Assembly: GCF_000685095.1 (NCBI RefSeq)
Contig: NZ_BAYE01000019.1
Span: 1 to 64,000, forward strand
Direction of reading: 5' to 3'
Source: Paraburkholderia caledonica NBRC 102488
GTDB taxonomy: Bacteria > Pseudomonadota > Gammaproteobacteria > Burkholderiales > Burkholderiaceae
DNA: 64,000 nucleotides
The position numbers and the translations under genes are program-made. Below the pieces are notes generated by a model. It searched no databases and had not been told where the DNA came from. It was given only the letters and a program-made list of their open reading frames with translations. Of this stretch, positions 17,820 through 26,979 are shown one piece after another; position 1 is the stretch's first letter, and each line of letters starts with the position of its first letter.

Positions 17820-19084
17820 GCTGGTCCGAACGATTCGGTTCACGCGCCGCCGCCAATGGCGACCCGACAAGCGCCACGCGCGCTGCCGGCCGCACGGGCG
17901 GCAGCGGTCTCGCGAGCGCCGTCAACGGTGTGCGGCCGTTGCGCTCGCGCATGCTCGACTACGATCATTCGCTGCTGTGGGTGGTCGTCGCGCTGCTCGG
18001 GCTTGGCGTGGTGATGGTGTACTCGGCGTCGATCGCGATGCCCGACTCGCCGAAGTACGCGTCGTACCGCGACTACGCGTTCCTCGTGCGCCAGATCATT
18101 TTCGTGGTCATGGGCGCGGTTGTCGGCGTCGTGGCGTTCCGAGTTCCGATTTCGACGTGGGACAAATACGCGCCCAAGCTATTCCTGATTTCGCTCGTCG
18201 CTCTGGTGATCGTGCTGATTCCGCACGTCGGCAAAGGCGTGAACGGCGCGCGCCGCTGGATTCCGCTCGGCATCACGAACATGCAGCCGTCCGAAATCAT
18301 GAAGCTCGCGGTGACGATCTACGCGGCGAACTACACGGTACGCAAGCAGGAATACATGCACAGCTTTGCCAAAGGCTTCCTGCCGATGGCGATGGCGGTT
18401 GGTTTCGTCGGCGCGCTGCTGCTGCTCGAGCCGGACATGGGCGCGTTCATGGTGATCGCGGCGATCGCGATGGGCCTGCTGTTTCTCGGCGGCGTGAACG
18501 GCAAGCTGTTCGGTGGGCTCGTCGCGACCGCGGTGGGCACGTTCAGTTTGCTGGTGTGGGCATCGCCGTGGCGGCGCGAGCGGATCTTTGCTTACCTGGA
18601 TCCGTGGGACGACCGTTACGCGCAGGGCAAAGCTTATCAACTGACGCACTCGCTGATCGCGTTCGGCCGCGGCGAGTGGTTCGGCGTGGGTCTCGGCGGC
18701 AGCGTCGAGAAGCTCAACTATCTGCCCGAAGCGCATACCGACTTCATTCTCGCGGTGATCGGCGAGGAACTCGGCTTTGTCGGCGTGCTCGTCGTGATCC
18801 TGATGTTCTACTGGATCGTTCGCCGCGCGTTCGAGATCGGCCGTCAGGCGCTCGCGCTCGACCGCACGTTCGCGGGTCTGGTCGCGAAGGGCGTCGGCAT
18901 CTGGTTCGGCGCGCAGACGTTTATCAACATGGGCGTGAACCTCGGCTTGCTGCCGACCAAAGGCCTGACGTTGCCGCTCGTCAGCTATGGCGGCTCCGGC
19001 ATCTTGCTGAACTGCGTCGCCGTCGCGGTGTTGATGCGCGTCGACTATGAAAATCGTGTGCTGATGCGTGGGGGGAAGGTATGA
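17816..19084 (+). CDS. ftsW: Septal peptidoglycan glycosyltransferase FtsW
   Basis: A 422-residue SEDS-family polytopic membrane protein that polymerises lipid II at the septum with FtsI. It begins with a cytoplasmic tail of about 50 residues rich in Gly, Ala and Arg, followed by about ten membrane spans. Family motifs include MVYSASIAM, the PSEIMKLA segment, LEPDMGAF (SEDS aspartate region), EAHTDFILAVIGEELGF and SYGGSGILLN. An upstream in-frame ATG lies inside murD. I chose 17816 because it overlaps the murD stop and avoids a 96-base overlap. Confidence 0.95.
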   Translation: MSWSERFGSRAAANGDPTSATRAAGRTGGSGLASAVNGVRPLRSRMLDYDHSLLWVVVALLGLGVVMVYSASIAMPDSPKYASYRDYAFLVRQIIFVVMGAVVGVVAFRVPISTWDKYAPKLFLISLVALVIVLIPHVGKGVNGARRWIPLGITNMQPSEIMKLAVTIYAANYTVRKQEYMHSFAKGFLPMAMAVGFVGALLLLEPDMGAFMVIAAIAMGLLFLGGVNGKLFGGLVATAVGTFSLLVWASPWRRERIFAYLDPWDDRYAQGKAYQLTHSLIAFGRGEWFGVGLGGSVEKLNYLPEAHTDFILAVIGEELGFVGVLVVILMFYWIVRRAFEIGRQALALDRTFAGLVAKGVGIWFGAQTFINMGVNLGLLPTKGLTLPLVSYGGSGILLNCVAVAVLMRVDYENRVLMRGGKV

Positions 19085-20199
19085 CCCTCACGCAGCAACG
19101 CACGCTGATGGTGATGGCCGGCGGCACCGGGGGACACGTGTTCCCCGGGCTCGCGGTCGCGCATCTGATGCAGGCGTGGGGCTGGAAGGTCGTATGGCTT
19201 GGCAACCCGGCCGGCATGGAAGCCACGCTCGTGCCGAAGCATGGCATTCCAATGGAGTACGTGCGCTTTGGTGGACTGCGCGGCAAGGGCCTGAAGACCA
19301 AGCTGATGTTGCCGCTGAATCTGCTGCGCGCATGCACGCAGAGCCTAAGCGTGCTGCGTCGCGTGAAGCCGGATGTCGTGCTCGGCATGGGTGGTTACAT
19401 CACATTTCCGGCCGGGTTGATGACCGCATTGAGCGGCCGTCCTCTCGTGCTGCATGAACAGAATTCGATCGCAGGCCTCGCGAACAAGGTCCTCGCGAAG
19501 CTTGCCAGGCGCGTGCTGGTTGCATTTCCGAATGCGTTGCCGCGCGGCGAATGGACTGGTAATCCGATTCGCGCGGAACTTGCGCGCGCGATTGCGCCCA
19601 AAGCACGCTATGCAGAACGCAACGGTCCGCTGAATGTGCTGGTGGTCGGTGGCAGTCTCGGCGCGGCGGCGCTCAACGAAGTCGTGCCGCGTGCTGTCGC
19701 GCTGCTTGGTGCGAACGAACGGCCGCGCATCGTGCATCAGGCTGGTGCCAAGCATATCGACGCGCTGCGCGAGAACTACGCGGCGGCTGGCTTGCAAACG
19801 GGCGAGGACGTGCAACTCGTGCCGTTCATCGACGACATGACGAGCGCCTATGCGAAAGCCGATCTCGTGATTTGCCGCTCGGGCGCGATGACGGTGTCAG
19901 AGATTTCAGCAGTAGGTGTGGCCGCGTTGTTCGTGCCGTTCCCGTATGCGGTGGACGATCATCAGACCACTAATGCAGCGTTTCTCGCCGATAACGGCGC
20001 AGCGCTGGTCGTGCAGCAACGCGATCTGTCGGCGGAAAAACTCGCCGACTGGTTGCGCAGCCAGACGCGGGAAAGTCTCGCGGAGATGGCAGAGCGTTCG
20101 CGCTCGCTCGCGAAACCCGACGCCACGGAACAGGTCGCGAAGATTTGCGCGACTGTGGCGGGTTCGATTTCGGGCGCGAGCCCAGAAGGAAAGCAATGA
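19081..20199 (+). CDS. murG: UDP-N-acetylglucosamine--lipid I GlcNAc transferase MurG
   Basis: A 372-residue GT-B glycosyltransferase at the inner face of the membrane that converts lipid I to lipid II. Signature segments are AGGTGGHVFPGLA near residues 13-25, GGYITFPAG, HEQNSIAGLANK, GGSLGAAALNE and the donor-binding CRSGAMTVSEISAVG. It overlaps ftsW and murC by 4 bases at each end, so the ftsW-murG-murC run is likely translationally coupled. Confidence 0.97.
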   Translation: MTLTQQRTLMVMAGGTGGHVFPGLAVAHLMQAWGWKVVWLGNPAGMEATLVPKHGIPMEYVRFGGLRGKGLKTKLMLPLNLLRACTQSLSVLRRVKPDVVLGMGGYITFPAGLMTALSGRPLVLHEQNSIAGLANKVLAKLARRVLVAFPNALPRGEWTGNPIRAELARAIAPKARYAERNGPLNVLVVGGSLGAAALNEVVPRAVALLGANERPRIVHQAGAKHIDALRENYAAAGLQTGEDVQLVPFIDDMTSAYAKADLVICRSGAMTVSEISAVGVAALFVPFPYAVDDHQTTNAAFLADNGAALVVQQRDLSAEKLADWLRSQTRESLAEMAERSRSLAKPDATEQVAKICATVAGSISGASPEGKQ

Positions 20200-21599
20200 A
20201 ACACATCGTCAAACATATTCACTTTGTCGGCATCGGCGGTGTCGGCATGAGCGGCATCGCGGAGGTGCTGGTCAACCTCGGCTATCAGGTGAGCGGCTCG
20301 GATCTGTCGAGCAATGCGGTGACCGATCGGCTCGCCGCGCTCGGCGCGCGCATTGCGATCGGTCATGCCGCGGAGAACATAGAAGGCGCTAACGCTGTGG
20401 TCGTCTCGACCGCCGTGCGCAGCGACAACCCCGAAGTGCTGGCGGCGCGTCATCGCCGTATTCCGATCGTGCCGCGCGCGGTGATGCTCGCGGAACTGAT
20501 GCGCCTGAAACAGGGCATTGCGATTGCCGGCACGCACGGCAAGACCACGACCACGTCGCTGGTGGCAAGCGTGCTCGCCGCGGGCGGGCTCGATCCGACC
20601 TTCGTGATCGGCGGCAGGCTGATCAGCGCGGGCGCGAATGCGCGCCTCGGCACCGGCGACTTCATCGTGGCGGAAGCGGACGAGTCGGACGCGTCGTTCC
20701 TGAATCTGTTTCCGGTGATCGAAGTCATTACGAACATCGACGCTGATCACATGGACACCTACGGCCACGACTTCGCGCGGCTCAAGCAGGCGTTCATCGA
20801 ATTCACGCACCGTTTGCCGTTTTACGGCATCGCAGTGCTGTGCGTCGACGATCCGAACGTGAAGGAGATTCTGCCGTTCGTGTCGAAGCCGATCATCCGC
20901 TACGGCTTCGCTCCAGATGCACAGGTGCGGGCGGTTAACGTGCAGGCGCGCGACGGCAAGATGCATTTCACGGCAATGCGCGAAGACGCGCCGCCAATCG
21001 ACATCGTGTTGAACCTGCCGGGCGAGCACAACGTGCAGAACGCGTTGGCCGCGATCGCCATCGCGACCGAACTCGAAGTGAAAGATGCCGACATCCAGCG
21101 CGCGCTGGCCGATTTCAACGGCGTGGGCCGGCGTTTTCAGCGCTACGGCGAAGTGCCCGTGGTCGGGGAAGGCAACACGTCGGGCGCGTATACGCTGGTC
21201 GACGACTACGGTCATCACCCGGTCGAAATGGCGGCCACGGTTGCGGCGGCGCGCGGTGCATTTCCCGGGCGGCGTCTGGTGCTCGCATTCCAGCCTCACC
21301 GCTTCACGCGCACGCGCGACTGTTTCGAGGATTTCGTAAAGGTGCTGTCCACAGTGGACGCGCTCGTGCTGACCGAAGTCTATTCGGCGGGCGAAGCGCC
21401 GATCGTCGCGGCGGACGGCCGTGCGCTCGCGCGTGCGTTGCGCGTGGCGGGGAAGGTGGAGCCCGTCTTTGTCGATACGGTGGACGAAGTGCCGGACGCG
21501 CTCGCAGCACTCGTGCGCGACGGCGATGTAGTGATCACGATGGGCGCGGGTTCGATCGGCAGTGTGCCGGGTCGTCTCGCTCTCGAAACGAAGGTGTGA
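20196..21599 (+). CDS. murC: UDP-N-acetylmuramate--L-alanine ligase
   Basis: A 467-residue Mur ligase that catalyses the first amino acid addition to UDP-MurNAc. The N-terminal HFVGIGGVGMSGIAEVL is a dinucleotide-like UDP-binding segment. The P-loop is IAGTHGKTTTTSLVA, and DDYGHHPVEM plus QPHRFTRTRD mark the C-terminal domain. I chose the ATG at 20196, which overlaps the murG stop, over an upstream in-frame ATG inside murG, because it gives the standard MKHIVKHIHFVGIGG N-terminus. Length is close to E. coli MurC (491). Confidence 0.97.
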   Translation: MKHIVKHIHFVGIGGVGMSGIAEVLVNLGYQVSGSDLSSNAVTDRLAALGARIAIGHAAENIEGANAVVVSTAVRSDNPEVLAARHRRIPIVPRAVMLAELMRLKQGIAIAGTHGKTTTTSLVASVLAAGGLDPTFVIGGRLISAGANARLGTGDFIVAEADESDASFLNLFPVIEVITNIDADHMDTYGHDFARLKQAFIEFTHRLPFYGIAVLCVDDPNVKEILPFVSKPIIRYGFAPDAQVRAVNVQARDGKMHFTAMREDAPPIDIVLNLPGEHNVQNALAAIAIATELEVKDADIQRALADFNGVGRRFQRYGEVPVVGEGNTSGAYTLVDDYGHHPVEMAATVAAARGAFPGRRLVLAFQPHRFTRTRDCFEDFVKVLSTVDALVLTEVYSAGEAPIVAADGRALARALRVAGKVEPVFVDTVDEVPDALAALVRDGDVVITMGAGSIGSVPGRLALETKV

Positions 21600-21600
21600 G

Positions 21601-22554
21601 ATGAGCAGTATCCAGTCAGATCAACTCGCTAAACAATTCGGCAAAGTGGCCGTGCTGCTCGGTGGAAATTCCGCCGAGCGCGAGGTGTCGCTCAATTCCG
21701 GGCGCCTCGTGCTGCAGGGTCTGCGCGATGCCGGCGTCGACGCGCATCCGTTCGATCCGGCCGAGCGTCCGCTTGCCGCGTTGAAGGAAGAAGGCTTTGT
21801 GCGCGCGTTCAATGCGCTGCACGGCGGCTATGGCGAAAACGGCCAGATTCAGGGCGCGCTCGACTTTTACGGCATCAAGTACACGGGCAGCGGCGTGCTT
21901 GGCTCGGCGCTCGGGCTCGATAAATTCCGCACCAAGCTCGTGTGGCAGCAACTCGGTATTCCGACACCGCCGTTCGAAGCCGTACTGCGCGGTGACGACT
22001 ACGAAGCGCGCGCAAAAGACATCGTCGCAAAGCTCGGATTGCCGCTTTTCGTGAAGCCGGCAAGCGAAGGCTCGAGCGTTGCGGTCATCAAGGTGAAAAG
22101 CGCCGACGCATTGCCGGCTGCGCTCGTCGAAGCGGTCAAGTACGACAAGATCGTGGTGGTCGAAAAGAGCATTGAAGGCGGCGGCGAATACACGGCGTGC
22201 ATCGCGGGCGACCTGGATTTGCCGGTGATCCACATCGTGCCGGCCGGCGAGTTCTACGACTATCACGCGAAGTACATCGCGAACGACACGCAGTATCTGA
22301 TTCCGTGCGGTCTGGCGGCGGACGACGAAGCGCGCCTGAAAGTGCTGGCGCGACGCGCGTTCGATGTGCTCGGCTGCACAGACTGGGGGCGAGCGGATTT
22401 CATGCTCGACGCCGACGGCAATCCGTATTTCCTCGAAGTGAACACGGCGCCCGGCATGACCGATCACTCGCTGCCGCCGAAAGCGGCGCGCGCGGTGGGC
22501 ATCAGCTATCAGGAACTGGTTGTCGGCGTATTGGCGCTGACGCTCAAGGATTAA
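21601..22554 (+). CDS. ddlB: D-alanine--D-alanine ligase
   Basis: A 317-residue ATP-grasp enzyme that makes the D-Ala-D-Ala dipeptide used by MurF. Motifs are VAVLLGGNSAEREVSLNSG, HGGYGENGQIQG, FVKPASEGSSVAV and the metal-binding end FLEVNTAPGMTDHSL. The ATG at 21601 is one base after the murC stop and gives a family-length protein; an in-frame upstream ATG lies inside murC. Placement between murC and ftsQ matches ddlB in E. coli. Confidence 0.96.
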   Translation: MSSIQSDQLAKQFGKVAVLLGGNSAEREVSLNSGRLVLQGLRDAGVDAHPFDPAERPLAALKEEGFVRAFNALHGGYGENGQIQGALDFYGIKYTGSGVLGSALGLDKFRTKLVWQQLGIPTPPFEAVLRGDDYEARAKDIVAKLGLPLFVKPASEGSSVAVIKVKSADALPAALVEAVKYDKIVVVEKSIEGGGEYTACIAGDLDLPVIHIVPAGEFYDYHAKYIANDTQYLIPCGLAADDEARLKVLARRAFDVLGCTDWGRADFMLDADGNPYFLEVNTAPGMTDHSLPPKAARAVGISYQELVVGVLALTLKD

Positions 22555-22603
22555 CGGGCAGCACTAACCGAAGCACTAACCGGGGCAACCCGAAAGCAAC
22601 ACC

Positions 22604-23356
22604 ATGTGGAACAACGTTCGCCAGCTCAATTTCGCCGCCAACGCATTGCATGCGTTGCTGGTGCTCGTGCTGCTGGCGGCGGGCGGTTACTGGCTGATCC
22701 AGCGCCCGAATTTCGCGCTGCGCGAAATCCAGATCGACGGCGATACCGAGCATATCAATTCGCCGACGGTGCGTGCAGGCGTGGTTGGACGGCTGAAGGG
22801 CAATTTCTTCACGGTCGATCTCGACGTCGCGCGCCAGGCGTTCGAGCAGATGCCGTGGGTGCGTCACGCGAGCGTGCGGCGCGTCTGGCCGAATGCGCTC
22901 GCTGTCACGCTCGAAGAGTACAAACCGCTTGGCACGTGGGGCAGCGATCAACTGGTGAGCGTCGACGGCGATCTGTTCACCGCGAACCAGGGCGAGCTGG
23001 AGCAGGACCTGCCCGCGTTCGACGGCCCGGACGGTACGGCGAAAGAAGTGGTGGCGCGTTATCGCGACTTTCAGAAGTGGTTCGCGCCGCTTGGCGCCAC
23101 GCCCGAAGAAGTGACGTTGTCGCCGCGTTACGCGTGGACCGTCAAGCTTTCGAACGGCATGCAGGTGGAGTTGGGGCGCGAGCGCAATCAGGACACGCTG
23201 CTCGATCGGAGCAAGCGCCTAACCGCGGCCTGGAACGCGGTGACGCAACGTTGGGGAAAGGATATCGAGTATGCGGACTTGCGCTATCCGAACGGTTTCG
23301 CGATTCGTGCCGCTGGCATGCGCTTTATCAGCGAACCCGACAAGGGCAAGAAGTAA
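22604..23356 (+). CDS. ftsQ: Cell division protein FtsQ
   Basis: A 250-residue bitopic membrane protein linking early and late divisome parts through the FtsQLB complex. A short cytoplasmic tail is followed by one membrane span at about residues 13-30 (LHALLVLVLLAAGGYW). The POTRA domain starts with REIQIDGDTEHIN and contains the MPWVRHASVRRVWPNALAVTLEEYKPLGTW signature in two adjoining parts. The beta domain follows. It lies 49 bases after ddlB and 27 bases before ftsA. A different-frame ORF of 256 codons over the same DNA is a shadow. Confidence 0.95.
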   Translation: MWNNVRQLNFAANALHALLVLVLLAAGGYWLIQRPNFALREIQIDGDTEHINSPTVRAGVVGRLKGNFFTVDLDVARQAFEQMPWVRHASVRRVWPNALAVTLEEYKPLGTWGSDQLVSVDGDLFTANQGELEQDLPAFDGPDGTAKEVVARYRDFQKWFAPLGATPEEVTLSPRYAWTVKLSNGMQVELGRERNQDTLLDRSKRLTAAWNAVTQRWGKDIEYADLRYPNGFAIRAAGMRFISEPDKGKK

Positions 23357-23383
23357 ACGGACATCACACGCAATGAGCACGCT

Positions 23384-24616
23384 ATGAGTAAAGACTATAA
23401 AGATCTGCTGGTCGCCCTCGACATCGGGACGTCGAAGGTGGTGGCCATCGTCGCCGAGCTGAAGGGCGAAGGTCACTACGAGGTGATCGGCCTCGGCCAG
23501 AGCGAATCGAAGGGGCTCAAGAAAGGCGTGGTGGTGAATATCGAAGCCACCGTGCAGTCCATCCAGCGCGCGCTCGAAGAAGCCGAGCTGATGGCCGACT
23601 GCAAGATCACAAACGTATTCACCGGCATTGCCGGCAGCCATATCCGCAGCTTCAATTCGAGCGGCATGGTGGCGATCAAGGAAAAGGAAGTCACGCAGGC
23701 GGATGTGGCGCGCGTGATCGAAACGGCGAAAGCGATCAACATTCCGACCGACCAGCAGGTGCTGCATATCCTCACGCAGGAATTCATCATCGACGGTCAG
23801 GAAGATGTGCGCGAGCCGATCGGCATGAGCGGCATCCGGCTCGAAGTGAAGGTGCATATCGTCACGGGCGCGGTGAGCGCGGCGCAGAACATCGTGAAGT
23901 GCGTGCGCCGCTGCGGGCTCGAAGTGAACGATCTGATTTTGCAGCCGCTCGCGTCGTCGCTCGCGGTGCTGACGGAAGACGAAAAGGAACTGGGCGTGGT
24001 GCTGGTCGACATCGGCGGCGGCACGACGGATATTGCGATTTTCAGCGAAGGCGCGATCCGCCATACGGCGGTGATTCCGATCGCCGGTGACCAGATCACG
24101 AGCGACATCGCCATGGCCTTGCGCACGCCGACGCCGGACGCGGAAGACATCAAGGTCGACTACGGCATCGCCAAACAGGCGCTGGCCGATCCGGACGAAA
24201 TGATCGAAGTGCCGGGTCTCGGCGAGCGCGGCCCGCGCACGCTGTCGCGCCAGGCGCTGGCGGCGGTCGTCGAGCCGCGTGTCGAAGAACTGTTTTCGCT
24301 CGTGCAGCAGGTGGTGCGCGAGTCGGGTTACGAAGAACTGCTGAGCTCCGGCGTGGTGCTGACCGGCGGCGCGTCGATGATGCTCGGCATGGTCGAGCTG
24401 GGCGAGGACATCTTCCTGAAGCCCGTGCGCATCGGCGTGCCGGAATACGCGGGCGGTCTTGCCGACGTGGTGCGCAACCCGCGCTATTCGACGGCGATGG
24501 GCCTGCTCGTCGAAGGACGCTCGCAACGCATGCGCGGCCGCAAGGTCGCGGTGCAGTCGGGTTCGATGGGGCAAGTGTTCACGCGCATGAAGGACTGGTT
24601 CCTCGGCAACTTTTAA
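23384..24616 (+). CDS. ftsA: Cell division protein FtsA
   Basis: A 410-residue actin-like ATPase that tethers FtsZ filaments to the membrane. The phosphate-1 motif LVALDIGTSKVVAIVAE lies near residues 8-24. The SHS2-type 1C subdomain follows at about 85-165. Phosphate-2 is VLVDIGGGTTDIAIF, and the adenosine motif is VVLTGGASMMLGM near 325. The C-terminus MKDWFLGNF is an amphipathic membrane-targeting helix. The gene is separated from ftsZ by 150 bases. Confidence 0.97.
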   Translation: MSKDYKDLLVALDIGTSKVVAIVAELKGEGHYEVIGLGQSESKGLKKGVVVNIEATVQSIQRALEEAELMADCKITNVFTGIAGSHIRSFNSSGMVAIKEKEVTQADVARVIETAKAINIPTDQQVLHILTQEFIIDGQEDVREPIGMSGIRLEVKVHIVTGAVSAAQNIVKCVRRCGLEVNDLILQPLASSLAVLTEDEKELGVVLVDIGGGTTDIAIFSEGAIRHTAVIPIAGDQITSDIAMALRTPTPDAEDIKVDYGIAKQALADPDEMIEVPGLGERGPRTLSRQALAAVVEPRVEELFSLVQQVVRESGYEELLSSGVVLTGGASMMLGMVELGEDIFLKPVRIGVPEYAGGLADVVRNPRYSTAMGLLVEGRSQRMRGRKVAVQSGSMGQVFTRMKDWFLGNF

Positions 24617-24766
24617 CGAATTTGTTTTACCGAGCAGGTTTCAACGGGTTTTCGACAGTTTCAGAAATACGCGCTGGTGCCGGCGGCCGGCGCGCGACAG
24701 GAGGTTGCCCGATCTCTTGCCGAATAACGGCCGAGTGGCTGAATTTTTTATCTTGACGGAGGCAAC

Positions 24767-25963
24767 ATGGAATTCCAGATGCTGGAAACCGAAACGAACG
24801 GCACCATCATCAAGGTGGTCGGAGTAGGTGGCGCTGGCGGCAATGCCGTTCAGCACATGATCAACAAGGGCGTGCAAGGCGTCGACTTCATCGTGATGAA
24901 CACGGACGCACAGGCTTTGTCGCGTTCGCGCGCCACCGCGGTGATCCAGTTGGGCAACACGGGTTTGGGCGCCGGCGCCAAGCCGGAGATGGGCCACGCC
25001 GCAGCGCAGGAAGCACGTGAGCGCATCGCCGACGCATTGCGCGGCGCGCACATGGTCTTCATCACGGCCGGCATGGGCGGCGGCACGGGCACGGGCGCAG
25101 CGCCGGTGGTTGCGCAGATCGCGAAGGAAATGGGGATCTTGACCGTTGGCGTGGTCAGCAAGCCGTTCGAATTCGAAGGCGGCAAGCGCATGCGTGTGGC
25201 AGAAGCCGGTTCGCAGCAACTGGAGGATCACGTCGACTCGCTGATCGTCGTCCTGAACGACAAGCTGTTCGAGGTGATGGGCGATGACGCCGAGATGGAC
25301 AAGTGCTTCCAGTGCGCAGACGACGTTCTGAACAACGCAGTTGCCGGCATCGCGGAAATCATCAACGTCGACGGTCTGGTGAACGTCGACTTCGAAGACG
25401 TGAAGACGGTGATGGGCGAGCAGGGCAAGGCGATGATGGGCACGGCGACGGTTGCCGGCGTCGATCGCGCGCGTCTCGCTGCCGAGCAGGCTGTTGCCAG
25501 CCCGCTGCTGGAAGGCGTGGATCTGTCGGGCGCGCGTGGCGTGCTGGTGAACATCACGTCGAGCCGTTCGCTGCGTCTGTCTGAAACGCGCGAAGTGATG
25601 AACACCATCAAGAGCTATGCTGCAGAAGACGCAACCGTGATTTTCGGCGCGGTGTACGACGATGCAATGGGCGACGCGCTGCGCGTGACGGTCGTGGCAA
25701 CGGGTCTCGGCCGTGCGGCGAAGAAGCAGCAATCGGCACCGATGACGCTGCTGCGCACCGGCACCGACAATCAGCCGATCAGCACGCAGCACGCGGCCTA
25801 CGCAACGCCGTCGCACGCCAGCACCGCCGACTATGGCGCGCTGGACACGCCGGCTGTGTGGCGTACGTCGCGCGACACCGCGGCTTCGCACGTGCAGGCG
25901 CTGCAGGAAAAGGGCGTCGACACGTACGACATTCCGGCATTCCTGCGTAAGCAGGCGGACTGA
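24767..25963 (+). CDS. ftsZ: Cell division GTPase FtsZ
   Basis: A 398-residue tubulin homologue forming the Z ring. The GTP-binding GVGGAGGNAVQHM near residue 20 and the tubulin signature GGGTGTGAAP near residues 103-112 are intact. The T7 loop NVDFEDVKTVM (about 205) supplies the catalytic aspartate. A variable linker from about 320 leads to the conserved C-terminal peptide DIPAFLRKQAD, the docking site for FtsA and other partners. The ATG follows GACGGAGGCAAC. The 150-base spacer after ftsA may hold an additional promoter, though I could not assign boxes. Confidence 0.98.
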   Translation: MEFQMLETETNGTIIKVVGVGGAGGNAVQHMINKGVQGVDFIVMNTDAQALSRSRATAVIQLGNTGLGAGAKPEMGHAAAQEARERIADALRGAHMVFITAGMGGGTGTGAAPVVAQIAKEMGILTVGVVSKPFEFEGGKRMRVAEAGSQQLEDHVDSLIVVLNDKLFEVMGDDAEMDKCFQCADDVLNNAVAGIAEIINVDGLVNVDFEDVKTVMGEQGKAMMGTATVAGVDRARLAAEQAVASPLLEGVDLSGARGVLVNITSSRSLRLSETREVMNTIKSYAAEDATVIFGAVYDDAMGDALRVTVVATGLGRAAKKQQSAPMTLLRTGTDNQPISTQHAAYATPSHASTADYGALDTPAVWRTSRDTAASHVQALQEKGVDTYDIPAFLRKQAD

Positions 25964-26180
25964 GCTCACGGGCAGGCTTTCGCTGCCGCGCCTGTTGCTG
26001 GGCGTTGGCGGACGAATGCACGAGCGTGGCGGGTGAACGGCAAACAAGCCGCGTATCGTCGGATTCGCGGCAAGGACAAGTGCCCTCTTCGGAAAACGAA
26101 GCGGTTTGGGCAACTGTCGCCGATTCACTGCGACACGATGACGTGCGAGAGACGCTTCGCATCGATGCAAAGGACTGAGC

Positions 26181-26684
26181 ATGATTCAAGCTGGTGACAA
26201 GCTGCCCGACGCAACGCTCTTCGAGTATGTCGAAGACGAGCGCGCGGGCTGCACGATCGGGCCTAATAGCTTCGACGTGCGCGAGCAGACGGCGGGCAAG
26301 CGTGTGGTGATCTTCGGATTGCCTGGCGCGTTCACGCCGACCTGTTCTGCCAAACACGTACCGGGTTATGTCGAATACGCCGAGCAGTTGCACGCGCTCG
26401 GCGTCGATGAAATCTGGTGTGTGTCCGTGAACGACGCGTTCGTGATGGGCGCGTGGGGACGCGATCTGCACGCCTCGGGCAAGGTGCGCATGATGGCGGA
26501 TGGCAGTGCGGCTTTCACACGAGCGCTTGGTCTCGAGCAGGATTTGTCGGCGCGCGGCATGGGGATCCGTTCCCAGCGCTACGCAATGGTTGTCGACGAC
26601 GGCGTGGTCAAGACGCTGAACGTCGAGGCTGCGGGCAAATTCGAAGTGAGCGATGCAAGGAGTATCCTCGTTACGTTGAGCTAG
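26181..26684 (+). CDS. Peroxiredoxin (Prx5 / glutathione-type redoxin family)
   Basis: A 167-residue thiol peroxidase that reduces hydrogen peroxide or alkyl hydroperoxides in the cytosol. The peroxidatic cysteine sits in PGAFTPTCSAKHVPGY near residue 56, the standard Prx5 context. VSVNDAFVMGAWG and the family's arginine in RSQRYAMVVDDG are also present. The typical size is about 160-170. It lies between ftsZ (217 bases upstream) and lpxC (295 bases downstream), outside the tight overlaps of the dcw genes. The electron donor (glutaredoxin or thioredoxin) cannot be told from sequence. Confidence 0.9.
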   Translation: MIQAGDKLPDATLFEYVEDERAGCTIGPNSFDVREQTAGKRVVIFGLPGAFTPTCSAKHVPGYVEYAEQLHALGVDEIWCVSVNDAFVMGAWGRDLHASGKVRMMADGSAAFTRALGLEQDLSARGMGIRSQRYAMVVDDGVVKTLNVEAAGKFEVSDARSILVTLS

Positions 26685-26777
26685 TTATGGCGGCGTCATC
26701 ACACTGACGCGACACGCGGAAAACCGCGTTGTACCGCGGCAACAGTGAATGCGACGCTTTTGTGACAGGCCGTTACG

Positions 26778-26820
26778 CGGGCCGACGACCGGAAACGCCT
26801 CCGTTCCGGACGTCGGCCCG
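26778..26820. repeat. 17-bp inverted repeat between the peroxiredoxin gene and lpxC
   Basis: CGGGCCGACGACCGGAA (26778-26794) and TTCCGGACGTCGGCCCG (26804-26820) pair with one mismatch around a 9-base loop. No T run follows directly, so it is either a Rho-independent terminator of weak form, a processing site, or a protein-binding palindrome. Confidence 0.65.
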
Positions 26821-26917
26821 TCACGCTTTCCCTCACGGGCGCCCAATGAATAATGTGGGTAACGCAGCGAAACAGATTGATACGTTCCGTGCGAAGACGC
26901 TCCTTAGGGTTATGGAG

Positions 26918-26923
26918 TATAAT
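26918..26923 (+). promoter_or_regulatory. Predicted -10 box of the lpxC promoter
   Basis: A perfect TATAAT lies 57 bases upstream of the lpxC start. No good -35 box is found at the usual distance. Because of the inverted repeat at 26778-26820, I infer that lpxC has its own promoter. Confidence 0.5.
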
Positions 26924-26979
26924 TCGTGCTATGGAACAAAAAGTCCCGATTGGGATTTTCAATCGAATAAAAGATCACC

